A DNA stretch of 40,668 bases, from the IMG/VR virus record IMGVR_UViG_3300044733_000924, positions 1 through 40,668 of that record. One strand, 5' to 3'. The notes beneath the pieces are model-generated. The model saw nothing but the letters and a program-made list of their open reading frames with translations. It ran no database searches and was not told the DNA's origin. Below, piece by piece: positions 8,276 to 16,101 of this stretch. Positions within the stretch are counted from its first letter, which is position 1. The number at the start of each line of letters is the position of its first letter. The DNA comes from a virus. The position numbers were made by a program, and so were the translations under genes.

Positions 8276-9090
8276 GTAACCAGTATCAAAGAATAGTAAT
8301 TTATCCAAAAATAGAGGTATATAGAAATTTATTGCCAAATGTAGAAGATTTATATCAAACTATGAAAGAATCTGAAAAAACATCTGATGGCAAATACTAT
8401 TTAAGAAAATGGGATAAGTGGTCAGTTTTTGGAACCTATACTCAACAAAAACACGAAGATTCAGAAGCTAGAGAGTATGGCGAAATGTATGATAAAGAAA
8501 AACTTTTATCTGATAGTGTTTATGAAGCATATAACATTGCAATAAATGAATATATAAAAAACAATAATGTTGTTATGCCAGAGGGAGCGCAATTAATGTC
8601 TTCCTCATTTTCAAAATATAAAAAAGATTTAGATGTTTTAGAAAATAATCTAGCAATGCAGTATCACACAGATTTTAAAATATTTGAAGCTGAATGGCCA
8701 GGTTCAAAGTTTTTTTTAACATGCACAACATACATTAATGACGACTATGATGGTGGAGATATTGAATTTTTTATAGATGGACAATTTGTTTCACACAAGC
8801 CAAAAGCGGGAGACATTTTAGTCTTCCCTTCAGTGCCACCATATTTTCATGGAGTAAAAACAATTAAAAAAGGAGAAAAGTTTTTTGTAAGAAACTTTAT
8901 TACCTATATTTCAGACGGGTCACAATCTTGGTTAAATAGTCAAAAAATTTATGGACCTAGAGAATGGCTTAAAATAGAAGAAGAAAGAATTAAAAGAGAA
9001 ATGCCAGAAGCAATGCTTTATTTTGAAGATGGAAAACAAATAAAGTATTCAGAAAAAATGAAAAATAATGAAAACAACAATACTATGTGA
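8272..9090 (+). CDS. 2OG-Fe(II) oxygenase, prolyl-4-hydroxylase type (copy 5)
   Basis: At 272 residues this is the longest of the six. Iron ligands are His132-x-Asp134 (MQYHTDFKIF) and His193 (PPYFHGVKT); Lys203 is at the +10 position. YINDDYDGGDIEFFIDG, KPKAGDILVFPS are conserved. After the core there is a helical, charged extension from about 215 with GPREWLKIEEERIKREMPEA. It starts in an ATGA overlap with copy 4 and its last 23 bases overlap the next start. The N-terminal 60 residues (RIVIYPKIEVYRNLLPNVEDL) resemble the openings of copies 1 and 2. Catalytic class is clear, substrate unknown. Confidence 0.85.
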   Translation: MSNQYQRIVIYPKIEVYRNLLPNVEDLYQTMKESEKTSDGKYYLRKWDKWSVFGTYTQQKHEDSEAREYGEMYDKEKLLSDSVYEAYNIAINEYIKNNNVVMPEGAQLMSSSFSKYKKDLDVLENNLAMQYHTDFKIFEAEWPGSKFFLTCTTYINDDYDGGDIEFFIDGQFVSHKPKAGDILVFPSVPPYFHGVKTIKKGEKFFVRNFITYISDGSQSWLNSQKIYGPREWLKIEEERIKREMPEAMLYFEDGKQIKYSEKMKNNENNNTM

Positions 9091-9670
9091 TAATGTTGTA
9101 TATTATGAAAATTTAATTGATGATTTAAATCATTTTATTAATTTAATTAATGATGTAGAACAAGAAAATGCAAATATTTTTTCTAATTGGAAGCCATGGT
9201 ATGCTAGTAATGCAAATGTGCTATATGGAGAATTTAGAGAGGCTTCATTTACAAATATATTAAATAATTGTAATGAAGAATCAAGTTCTTTTATTATTGC
9301 AAAAACTCTTAAAAACTTAATAGATTTTTGTGTAGAGGATTATTGTAAAAAAACTAATCAAGATTCTGGGTACATGCCAGACCATTTTACAATAAGAAAA
9401 TATAATACAAGTGCATACATGGGTCCTCACGTAGATACGGAAGATATTTATAACATTAAGCAACCATCAATTTCAATGGTATTCTATTTAAACGATGATT
9501 ATGAGGGTGGAGAAATAGAGTTTCCAAATCAAGGAATTAAGATTAAGCCATCTGCTGGAAGCTTAGTAATTTTTCCATCTTATCAGCCATATATGCATGA
9601 TCCAAAACCAACAAAATCTGGTTTAAAATATATGATACCTCTTTTTTGGTTTAAAGAGAAATTTTGGTAA
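9068..9670 (+). CDS. 2OG-Fe(II) oxygenase, prolyl-4-hydroxylase type (copy 6)
   Basis: A 200-residue oxygenase that closes the cluster. Iron ligands are His121-x-Asp123 (GPHVDTED) and His177 (PYMHDPK), with Lys187 at +10 for 2-oxoglutarate. FYLNDDYEGGEIEFPNQGIKIKPSAG is the family hallmark, split here only by a Ser for Lys in the KPKAG block. The start ATG lies inside the end of copy 5 (23-base overlap, different frame) with only a weak purine-rich stretch upstream, so translation is probably coupled. A separate promoter follows immediately for the next gene. Substrate unknown. Confidence 0.85.
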   Translation: MKTTILCDNVVYYENLIDDLNHFINLINDVEQENANIFSNWKPWYASNANVLYGEFREASFTNILNNCNEESSSFIIAKTLKNLIDFCVEDYCKKTNQDSGYMPDHFTIRKYNTSAYMGPHVDTEDIYNIKQPSISMVFYLNDDYEGGEIEFPNQGIKIKPSAGSLVIFPSYQPYMHDPKPTKSGLKYMIPLFWFKEKFW

Positions 9671-9700
9671 TTTACAATTTTTTAAAATTTAGGGTATAAT
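9671..9700 (+). promoter_or_regulatory. Promoter giving a leaderless LamG-protein mRNA
   Basis: TTTACA (9671-9676), 18-base spacer, TATAAT (9695-9700). The ATG of the next gene starts at 9707, six bases past the -10 box, at the expected transcription start. No ribosome site precedes the ATG. This is a textbook layout for leaderless translation. Confidence 0.75.
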
Positions 9701-9706
9701 TAAAAG

Positions 9707-11581
9707 ATGTCTAATAAATTAATGGTTATGAAAGATAACCCAATAGGATTCTGGACACTTGATAGTGCTCAAAATGGCACGCTAAAAGATTTTTCTGGAT
9801 GCAATAATGATGCATCATATAGTGGAATTTTTGATACATCAACCAAAATGATACCATTATCATTAGGCGGACAAAACTGTTTAGAGGTTAATTCAGACAA
9901 TAATATAAATTTTCCAATAATAAACGGGTACTACCAGAATAATTTCCCAGGAGGATTCGGCACAGTTTATTACGGAGATAATGATTTTACATTAGAATGC
10001 TGGATATATCCTAAAATATATACGGATAAAATAACAAAAATACTTGGAGATGCTTCTAAAAATATTGGAATATTCTATAAAGATAAAAATATAATTTTTA
10101 AATTAGACCAAGAGTCTTTAGAGTATAATCTTCCATATGTAAATAAATCAATTCACATTGTATGTGTTTATTTAGTCAAAGAGGCTCATATCTATATAGA
10201 CGGCATATTATGTATTAGTAAAAATATAGAAGGCAATCCATTTACAAATACTCAAGTATTAATATCATCTGGCCCTACATCTGACACACAAGATACTTTT
10301 TTGATAGATGATGTAGCAATATATAGATATGGGCTACCAAGTACAAAAATTTTAGATCATTATTTAAATGATAGTTACACCAGTCCAGCACAAATATCAC
10401 AATCTGACAACGGAGAAATTTTTGAGTTCTATGATACAGACATTAGTAAAGTTTTTTCATATTCATATCCATTTAATAGATCATGGCAAGAATTAATAAC
10501 AGAAGATCTTTATTATGATCAAACAAATCAATATATACAAATAAAAAGTAGTGAAATCCCAGAAGAAAAAAGTATTGTTTTAGAAGACACTATATTTTTG
10601 CCAGCTGCAATAACAATGAATTCTTCAAAAATAGATTGGTTTGGAGACAGTGGAGTTACTGTAGAAACTAGCACAGACGGAATAAATTATTTTTTATGTT
10701 CAAATGGAGAATCTATACCACAATATAATTCTTTAGAATTTAATGATAGTAGACTTTTAAATATAAGAATAACAATCTCTTCTGAAGATATATCTAAATA
10801 TTTACCAAAATTATATAATTTAAATATTAGCTTTTATAATAATCAAATTATGTATTCAAAAAATGGATCAGGGTATTTATCCAAAATTGAAAATTTAGAA
10901 TACTATTTGGGATCAAAAAAATATTCAGTTGTATCTAGAGATTTAAGAAATGGGATATTATCGCCAAGCGAATCTGGATTTAAAATTAATTTAACTAATA
11001 AAATAAAAAGCATTGAGTTTTTTTATACCCCATTTTTCCTGCTTCCAGTAACCGATGCAGAAATTGTAAACATTCCTTTATCTCAAAACAATGTTATTAA
11101 TGCTGAAATTAATCCAAATACAGAAACTATAGACGTAAACCCAGCAGAAGTGGTAGACCTACTTCCTAAATTTAGCGGATTAATTTTACAAGATTCAACA
11201 GAAACTGGGTATTATTGGGATAGTCTAGGAAATGTCAATAAAGATAATATTGACTCTATATACGTAAATGGTGTGGATGCGACCCCAGAAACTAATATTT
11301 CTAATATATTTAAATATAATAATTTATATCATGTAGTCATTAACTTAACGGAGCCAGTAGAAGGGGAATTAACTATAAATCATAAATCTAATGGATCGGT
11401 AAAGGCTCTATATCAATATATGTCATTTTACCAAAATTCATTAGATTATAATAAGATTATTAATCATTATGATTTATATACCTCTAGGCAGTCCTATCAA
11501 ACCAGCGGATCTTCCATAACCTTGTCCGAAAATTCAGTAAACCTATATAATAATGACTGGCTTGTGATACAAAACTCATAA
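9707..11581 (+). CDS. LamG-like (concanavalin fold) structural protein
   Basis: A 624-residue protein. Residues about 10-225 form a LamG/pentraxin-type beta sandwich, shown by PIGFWTLD, LKDFSGCNNDASYSG, DNDFTLECWIYP, HIYIDGILC and FLIDDVAIYRYGL, the usual landmarks in order; such domains bind sugars or proteins. The remainder is rich in Asn, Ser, Ile and Tyr and strand-like, with no match I recognise; a possible second beta sandwich lies at about 260-370. No membrane segment. It has its own promoter and no ribosome site. By position, between fibre-modification genes and the portal, and by domain type, it is probably a virion tail or surface protein, but no terminal motif proves this. Confidence 0.7.
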   Translation: MSNKLMVMKDNPIGFWTLDSAQNGTLKDFSGCNNDASYSGIFDTSTKMIPLSLGGQNCLEVNSDNNINFPIINGYYQNNFPGGFGTVYYGDNDFTLECWIYPKIYTDKITKILGDASKNIGIFYKDKNIIFKLDQESLEYNLPYVNKSIHIVCVYLVKEAHIYIDGILCISKNIEGNPFTNTQVLISSGPTSDTQDTFLIDDVAIYRYGLPSTKILDHYLNDSYTSPAQISQSDNGEIFEFYDTDISKVFSYSYPFNRSWQELITEDLYYDQTNQYIQIKSSEIPEEKSIVLEDTIFLPAAITMNSSKIDWFGDSGVTVETSTDGINYFLCSNGESIPQYNSLEFNDSRLLNIRITISSEDISKYLPKLYNLNISFYNNQIMYSKNGSGYLSKIENLEYYLGSKKYSVVSRDLRNGILSPSESGFKINLTNKIKSIEFFYTPFFLLPVTDAEIVNIPLSQNNVINAEINPNTETIDVNPAEVVDLLPKFSGLILQDSTETGYYWDSLGNVNKDNIDSIYVNGVDATPETNISNIFKYNNLYHVVINLTEPVEGELTINHKSNGSVKALYQYMSFYQNSLDYNKIINHYDLYTSRQSYQTSGSSITLSENSVNLYNNDWLVIQNS

Positions 11582-11595
11582 TTCTGTCAATTGTC

Positions 11596-11635
11596 TTGAC
11601 AAAATATGGACTTTAACTACAAGTAATGGTAGAAT
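11596..11635 (+). promoter_or_regulatory. Promoter region for the head operon
   Basis: Two overlapping options. One is an extended -10, TG-G-TAGAAT (11627-11635), with TGGACT 17 bases upstream (11607-11612); it would put the start of transcription two or three bases before the ATG at 11645. The other is a perfect TTGACA (11596-11601) with a poor -10 (TACAAG, 11618-11623) at 16 bases. The first fits the other near-leaderless promoters of this phage. Confidence 0.55.
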
Positions 11636-11644
11636 TAATACCTA

Positions 11645-11980
11645 ATGGATATTAAAAATGTTAATCAAAAAGTAATAGAAGAAACAACTCTAGGAATATA
11701 CGTGTGGGAAATGCCAGACGGAAGATGGATTGGCGATGACGATGGAAATTTTTTATCAATAACATCTAAAAAAGGTAATCGGTCAAAGATAGACTTGCTA
11801 GCCAGAGAAGTAAGATCATTTGGAATATATGAAGGTCAGCCTAAATTTTTATCAGGTAGACGTAAAATTGATGATGAAGAATTTGAACACCAAAAACAAA
11901 GATTAGATTGGGGTCTAACACCAGATCCGCTAGATATCGGCGTATACAAAGATTCAATTAAAAATGGAGGAAAGCCTTAA
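11645..11980 (+). CDS. Conserved protein preceding the portal
   Basis: A 111-residue protein that I cannot assign. It reads GIYVWEMPDGRWIGDDDGNFLSI, then LLAREVRSFGI, GQPKFLSGRRKIDDEEFEHQ and LDWGLTPDPLD. The conserved-looking Trp and Asp/Gly clusters suggest a small globular domain. No signal peptide or membrane segment. Similar small genes occur directly upstream of portal genes in some actinophages, as I remember them, but no function is established to my knowledge. The start has no clear ribosome site and lies just after a -10 box. The stop overlaps the portal ATG by one base, so it probably belongs to head assembly. Confidence 0.65.
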   Translation: MDIKNVNQKVIEETTLGIYVWEMPDGRWIGDDDGNFLSITSKKGNRSKIDLLAREVRSFGIYEGQPKFLSGRRKIDDEEFEHQKQRLDWGLTPDPLDIGVYKDSIKNGGKP

Positions 11981-13566
11981 TGGAATTTATTAATGATGAT
12001 ACAGAGTTTGTTCAAAATATAGATATATCAAATTCTGCTGATTGGGTAAGATTTAATAGCAAAGAGGTTGTAGTAGATAATGACCCATTTAATATCGGAG
12101 AATCAGAATTAAAAAAAGTTAATGGCCTTAGCACTAATTTTAGACGAAAAATGTCTAGAGAGTTTTCAAAAAGATTTATTGGTCAAGACGGAACTGGAAC
12201 GCAACAAAATTTATTGCAACAGGCAGTTACTGGATATGCAATGTTCGATTTGGTTCAACCAGTCTATAACCTAGAATACCTTTCAAAAATTTATGAAATA
12301 TCACCGTACAACTACGCAGCAATTAATGCAAAGGTTGCAAATATTGTAGGACTTGGGTATACATTTATAGAAACAAAAAAAGCAAATGATGCTTTAGACA
12401 ATATTTCAGACGACAAACAATTAGATAGAGCACGTAGAAAATTAAACAAGCTTCGCCAAGATTTAGATAATTGGCTAGAAGAAACAAATGAAGAAGAAAC
12501 ATTTACAGAAACATTAATTAAAGCCTATACAGATTTAGAAGCTACGGGTAATGGATTTATTGAAATTGGTAGAACTACTTCAGGAAACATAGGATATGTC
12601 GGACATATCCCAGCTAAGACCATGCGTGTTCGTCGTTTGCGTGATGGATTTATTCAATTGTTATACGGAAAAGCCGTATACTTTAGAAATTTCGGTGATC
12701 AAGAAACTCCTAATCCAATAGCCGACGGAACAGATAGACCAAATGAAATTATTCATTTAAAGAAATATACACCAATGAACAATTACTATGGCCTTCCAGA
12801 TATAGTCGCAGCACAAACATCAATGGCTGGCAATGAGTTTGCTGGTAAATATAATTTAGATTATTTTGAAAATAAAGCAGTTCCAAGATATATAATTACT
12901 GTTAAGGGCGCAAAGCTCTCACCAGAATCTGAAAGAAAATTATTGGAGTTTTTTCAAGTAGGGCTAAAGGGTAAAAACCACAGATCATTATATGTACCAC
13001 TTCCACCAGACAGTCCAGACTCAAAGGTTGAATTTAAAATGGAGCCAATTGAGGCAAACTCTCAAGAGTCTTCATTTAATGTTTATAGAAAAGCAAATAG
13101 AGATGAAATACTATTAGCCCATAGAGTTCCTATAAATAAAATAGGAGTTCCAGAAGGAATTAGTTTAGCGTCTGCTCGTGATGCAGATAAAATGTTTAAA
13201 GAGCAAGTATGTAGACCAGCACAAGATATTTTAGAGAAAAAAATAAATAGAATTATTTCAGAAAAAACAGATGCATTAATGCTTAAATTTAATGAATTAA
13301 CTTTAACAGATGAGGACACTCAGTCTAAAATTGATGAGCGATATTTAAGAATGCAAGTAATTACCCCAAATGAAGTTAGAATTAGAAAGGGCATGGTTCC
13401 TAGAGATGGCGGAGATGATGTCGTTGATTTAAAAGCACAGGGAGCGGCAGAGCAAAGAGCCCAGGCTGGTAATTCAAGACAAAGAACTCAGGAGAGATCT
13501 GCAAATTCTCCCGATATTTCTGGGGAGGCCAGAAATCCAAAAGGTGAGGGTAGAACCACAGCTTAA
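11980..13566 (+). CDS. Portal protein
   Basis: A 528-residue portal, the dodecameric ring at one capsid vertex through which DNA is packaged and to which the tail is joined. It resembles the PBSX/HK97-related portal group: PVYNLEYLSKIYEISPYNYAAI near 90-110, LEATGNGFIEIGR, PNEIIHLKKYTPMNNYYGLPD, then the wing/clip region with KGKNHRSLYVPLPPDSPDS, and the C-terminal HRVPINKIG and NEVRIRKGMVPRDGGDDV. The last 50 residues are polar and Gln/Arg-rich, usual for portals. GGAGG ribosome site about ten bases before the ATG, which shares a base with the upstream stop. It is followed by a hairpin terminator. No terminase gene lies before it, which is unusual, since the large terminase normally precedes the portal. 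Confidence 0.9.
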   Translation: MEFINDDTEFVQNIDISNSADWVRFNSKEVVVDNDPFNIGESELKKVNGLSTNFRRKMSREFSKRFIGQDGTGTQQNLLQQAVTGYAMFDLVQPVYNLEYLSKIYEISPYNYAAINAKVANIVGLGYTFIETKKANDALDNISDDKQLDRARRKLNKLRQDLDNWLEETNEEETFTETLIKAYTDLEATGNGFIEIGRTTSGNIGYVGHIPAKTMRVRRLRDGFIQLLYGKAVYFRNFGDQETPNPIADGTDRPNEIIHLKKYTPMNNYYGLPDIVAAQTSMAGNEFAGKYNLDYFENKAVPRYIITVKGAKLSPESERKLLEFFQVGLKGKNHRSLYVPLPPDSPDSKVEFKMEPIEANSQESSFNVYRKANRDEILLAHRVPINKIGVPEGISLASARDADKMFKEQVCRPAQDILEKKINRIISEKTDALMLKFNELTLTDEDTQSKIDERYLRMQVITPNEVRIRKGMVPRDGGDDVVDLKAQGAAEQRAQAGNSRQRTQERSANSPDISGEARNPKGEGRTTA

Positions 13567-13571
13567 TTATT

Positions 13572-13595
13572 AGGCAACTAGTTATTTGCCTTTTT
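13572..13595 (+). terminator. Intrinsic terminator after the portal gene
   Basis: AGGCAA (13572-13577) pairs with TTGCCT (13586-13591) across an 8-base loop, followed by a T run. The stem is short, so read-through into the protease gene is likely. Confidence 0.6.
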
Positions 13596-13621
13596 ATGTA
13601 TACAAAGATAAAATTAAGCAT

Positions 13622-14926
13622 ATGAATATCGAAAAATCTTATTGGTCCAGTAATGGCGATGATATTAGTTTATCTATTCCTTTCACAAAAGTCAATCGTG
13701 AAAAGAGAACAGTTTCTGGTTTTGCAACACTAGACAACATTGATCAAACAGGAGATGTTGTAACCGCAGAAGCAAGCTTAAAAGCTTTTGAAGGTTTTAG
13801 AGGCAATATCAGAGAAATGCATTCATCCAATGCAGTTGGCAAAATGGTTTCATTTAGACCAGAAACTTATTATGATACAAAATCAGGTGAATTTTATAAT
13901 GGAGTATATGTAGATGCATACATATCAAAAGGCGCACAAGATACCTGGGAAAAAGTTTTAGACGGAACTCTTCAAGGATTTTCAATTGGCGGAAAGATTG
14001 TAGATTCAGAAAACGAAGTAAATAAGTCTACAGGAAATCCAGTAAGATTTATTAAAGAATACTCATTGATAGAACTATCAGTTGTAGATTCACCAGCAAA
14101 TGAATTATGTAATATTTTATCTATTCAAAAAATGAATGGACAATTAATTTTTAAAGGAATAGCAGCAGATACCATTACGGAAAATATTTTTTATTGTGAA
14201 GATAGTGATTCCGTATTTATGTCAACAGAAGCAACCTATACCTCACCAGTAACTGGCAAACTAGCAAGTTTAATTGGCTGGGTAGAAACTAACGATGTTA
14301 ACAAAGCAAAAGAAATAGATAAAATTCTTGCTTCATTTAAGAAGTCAAGATTTACGTTGCCTGAAACACAAATAGCAAAACAGGCAAACGCAAAAGGAGG
14401 TAATGAAGTGTCAGAAAACACAGAAACAGTAGCAGTTGAAGAAACTGCTCCAGTAGAAGTTTCAATCCCTGCAGAAGCAGTAATTGAAAAAGCTGTTACA
14501 GAAGATGTAGTAGCAGATGCTTCTGCCGAAATCGTTGAAAAAGCAGCAGACGTCTCAGAAGTCGTCGTTGATGAACCTGATTTTGCAAAAATGTTAGGTG
14601 ACCTAAAAGGCTTTTTCTCAGAAACTCTAAGCAAGGCTTCAGAAGCAAATGCAGCACAAGTTACAACTATTAAAGAAACAGTTGAATCTTTTAGCAAGAG
14701 CGTAGAAGCCAGAATATCAGAGTTGGCAGAACAACACTCAGAACTCAACAAAACTGTTGAGAACATCAAAAACACGATTGATGGTGTAGAAAAGCGTGTC
14801 GATGCAGTAGAATCAGAGACTGCAATTAAGAAGTCCTCAGACCTTGGCGGGTCTCAGGAAGTAAAAATCCAAAAATCAAAATGGAATGGTTCTTTCCTCG
14901 GTTCCGTAAACGAACTATTTAAATAA
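13622..14926 (+). CDS. Prohead protease fused to scaffold domain
   Basis: A 434-residue capsid-maturation protein. Residues about 15-170 form an HK97-type (S78-like) prohead serine protease: VSGFATLDNIDQTGDVV, His67 in IREMHSSNAVG, Ser121 in LQGFSIGGK, and EYSLIELSVVDSPAN. The rest is a scaffold: an acidic Ala/Val/Glu-rich linker (265-330), a coiled coil (about 335-410) and a basic end WNGSFLGSVNELFK, probably the capsid-binding segment. I start at ATG 13622, where the protease domain begins; an upstream in-frame TTG at 13586 lies in the terminator stem and is unlikely. The protease trims scaffold and capsid protein after assembly. A strong internal ribosome site suggests the scaffold is also made alone. 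The capsid gene follows after 18 bases. Confidence 0.88.
   Translation: MNIEKSYWSSNGDDISLSIPFTKVNREKRTVSGFATLDNIDQTGDVVTAEASLKAFEGFRGNIREMHSSNAVGKMVSFRPETYYDTKSGEFYNGVYVDAYISKGAQDTWEKVLDGTLQGFSIGGKIVDSENEVNKSTGNPVRFIKEYSLIELSVVDSPANELCNILSIQKMNGQLIFKGIAADTITENIFYCEDSDSVFMSTEATYTSPVTGKLASLIGWVETNDVNKAKEIDKILASFKKSRFTLPETQIAKQANAKGGNEVSENTETVAVEETAPVEVSIPAEAVIEKAVTEDVVADASAEIVEKAADVSEVVVDEPDFAKMLGDLKGFFSETLSKASEANAAQVTTIKETVESFSKSVEARISELAEQHSELNKTVENIKNTIDGVEKRVDAVESETAIKKSSDLGGSQEVKIQKSKWNGSFLGSVNELFK
14392..14400 (+). promoter_or_regulatory. Internal Shine-Dalgarno inside the protease gene
   Basis: AAAAGGAGG is the strongest ribosome-site match in this part of the window and lies in the middle of an open frame. 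Seven bases later is GTG 14408, in frame with the protease. Here it codes Lys-Gly-Gly in the linker between protease and scaffold. Confidence 0.65.
14408..14926 (+). CDS. Nested scaffold protein (internal in-frame start)
   Basis: Proposed 172-residue product that starts at GTG 14408, equal to Val263 of the protease/scaffold protein, and shares its C-terminus. It contains only the acidic linker, the coiled coil and the WNGSFLGSVNELFK end. This repeats the arrangement of lambda C/Nu3, where a free scaffold is made in larger amounts from within the protease gene. Support is the AAAAGGAGG ribosome site at ideal spacing and its position exactly between the two domains. No experimental proof can be seen in the sequence. 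Confidence 0.55.
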   Translation: MSENTETVAVEETAPVEVSIPAEAVIEKAVTEDVVADASAEIVEKAADVSEVVVDEPDFAKMLGDLKGFFSETLSKASEANAAQVTTIKETVESFSKSVEARISELAEQHSELNKTVENIKNTIDGVEKRVDAVESETAIKKSSDLGGSQEVKIQKSKWNGSFLGSVNELFK

Positions 14927-14944
14927 AGGGTAGGTAAATAAATT

Positions 14945-16003
14945 ATGAGCAATGAATTATTAGAAAAGGCAATTGCAACTGGCACAACAGCCACAGGCAC
15001 TTTCGCTTCAACAACTGGAGGAGAAGGAATTCACACAGGGTCAGAAAGTGGCAATGGTGGATTACTTAATCCAGAACAATCAGCTCGATTTCTAGACTAC
15101 ATGTTCGACGCAACCGTAATTGGTAAAGTCGCACGTACCGTTAGAATGAAATCTGATACAACTGAAATTGATCGCATGGGCGTAGGCGAAAAGCTTATGA
15201 AGCTTGCGACAGAAGGAGATGACGCAAACAGTGGCAACTCTGCTGTGACATTCTCAAAAATTTCTTTGACAACAAAGAAGTTACGTCTAGATTGGGAACT
15301 TTCAACTGAGTCTCTAGAAGACAACATTGAAGGTGCAGATCTAGAAGATCATATTGCACGTCTGATGGCAACACAGGCTGGTAATGATATTGAAGACTTG
15401 GTTCTTAACGGAAACACAGCTCTATCATCTGATCAACTTTACAAAGCATTTGACGGAACAGTTAAGCTTGCAAAAGCAAACGGTCACGTAGTAGATGCAG
15501 GTGGAGCCGCAATTAGTCGTGCTACATTTAATAGCGCATTAAAGGCACTTCCACGTAAGTACAAGCAACGTCGTACAGACCTTCGCTTCTTGTCAGGTTC
15601 AAACTTGATTCAAGATTATTTATACTCAGCATCATTACTTGGTGCAGATGGATCAGCTAACCCACAAGATATCGCTTCAAGCGTTATCCGTGGAGGCGTA
15701 CAGCCACTAGGCGGTCCAGCAGGATACGTAGCACCTTTCGCATTTGGTATTCCAATTGTTGAAGTTCCGCTATTAAGCGAGACACAAACTGGCTCATACT
15801 CAGGAGCAACAGGATCACACGGTGACGTCCACTTGACATTCCCAAATAACGTAGTTATTGGTATCAAGCGTGATGTAACTGTATACCGATTCTTCTGGCC
15901 AAAGAAGGACTCAATCGAGTACACAATGTATACTCGTGTTGGCGTTCAAATTGAGCAAGCAGACGCTTGGGTAGTAGTAAAGAACGTTAAGATTGCTTCC
16001 TAA
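14945..16003 (+). CDS. Major capsid protein, HK97 fold
   Basis: A 352-residue capsid subunit. GGLLNPEQSARFLDYMFDAT, then KLRLDWELSTESLEDNIEG (spine-helix region of HK97-type capsids), FGIPIVEVPLL and the end KRDVTVYRFFWPKKDSIEYT, typical of actinophage capsid proteins. The first forty residues are Gly/Thr-rich, and no long N-terminal delta domain is present, which fits a separate scaffold in the preceding gene. Codon use differs from its neighbours: arginine is mostly CGT/CGC where adjacent genes use AGA, as expected for a very highly expressed protein. Ribosome site AGGGTAGG lies a few bases upstream. A strong terminator follows 18 bases after the stop. Confidence 0.92.
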   Translation: MSNELLEKAIATGTTATGTFASTTGGEGIHTGSESGNGGLLNPEQSARFLDYMFDATVIGKVARTVRMKSDTTEIDRMGVGEKLMKLATEGDDANSGNSAVTFSKISLTTKKLRLDWELSTESLEDNIEGADLEDHIARLMATQAGNDIEDLVLNGNTALSSDQLYKAFDGTVKLAKANGHVVDAGGAAISRATFNSALKALPRKYKQRRTDLRFLSGSNLIQDYLYSASLLGADGSANPQDIASSVIRGGVQPLGGPAGYVAPFAFGIPIVEVPLLSETQTGSYSGATGSHGDVHLTFPNNVVIGIKRDVTVYRFFWPKKDSIEYTMYTRVGVQIEQADAWVVVKNVKIAS

Positions 16004-16021
16004 TTAGGAATTAGTCTAAAT

Positions 16022-16051
16022 AAAAGCCCCCAATTAATCTTGGGGGCTTTT
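16022..16051 (+). terminator. Strong terminator after the capsid gene
   Basis: A perfect 12-base-pair stem, AAAAGCCCCCAA (16022-16033) with TTGGGGGCTTTT (16040-16051), 6-base loop. It ends in T residues on both sides, so it could act in both directions. It resembles the terminator after the major tail gene at 20061-20088. Confidence 0.9.
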
Positions 16052-16076
16052 CATTTGAATTTAGTAATGATATAAT
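16048..16076 (+). promoter_or_regulatory. Promoter for the connector genes
   Basis: Extended -10 TGATATAAT (16068-16076), with TTTTCA 17 bases upstream (16048-16053) overlapping the terminator's T tract. Expected start near 16083, then AAGGAG (16091-16096) and ATG 16102. Confidence 0.6.
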
Positions 16077-16101
16077 TAAATAACTAGACTAAGGAGAATA
16101 T

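Noticed and set aside
4080-9670. Oxygenase genes as products of one recent tandem duplication
   Set aside because: Only copies 1 and 2 share clear similarity outside the catalytic core; the others differ in length, N-terminus and 2-oxoglutarate-binding residue.
13586-13621. TTG 13586 as start of the protease
   Set aside because: It lies inside the terminator stem of the portal gene; ATG 13622 begins the protease domain.
14403-14440. ATG 14403 as the internal scaffold start
   Set aside because: It is out of frame with the scaffold and reaches a stop after a few codons; GTG 14408 is in frame.
14236-14775. 179-residue open frame on the - strand in the scaffold region
   Set aside because: It mirrors the Ala/Val/Glu-rich linker, has no start signal, and no recognisable domain.
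16032-16101. tRNA or small RNA in the gaps after the capsid gene
   Set aside because: The gap is accounted for by terminator, promoter and ribosome site; no cloverleaf is seen there or in the other gaps.
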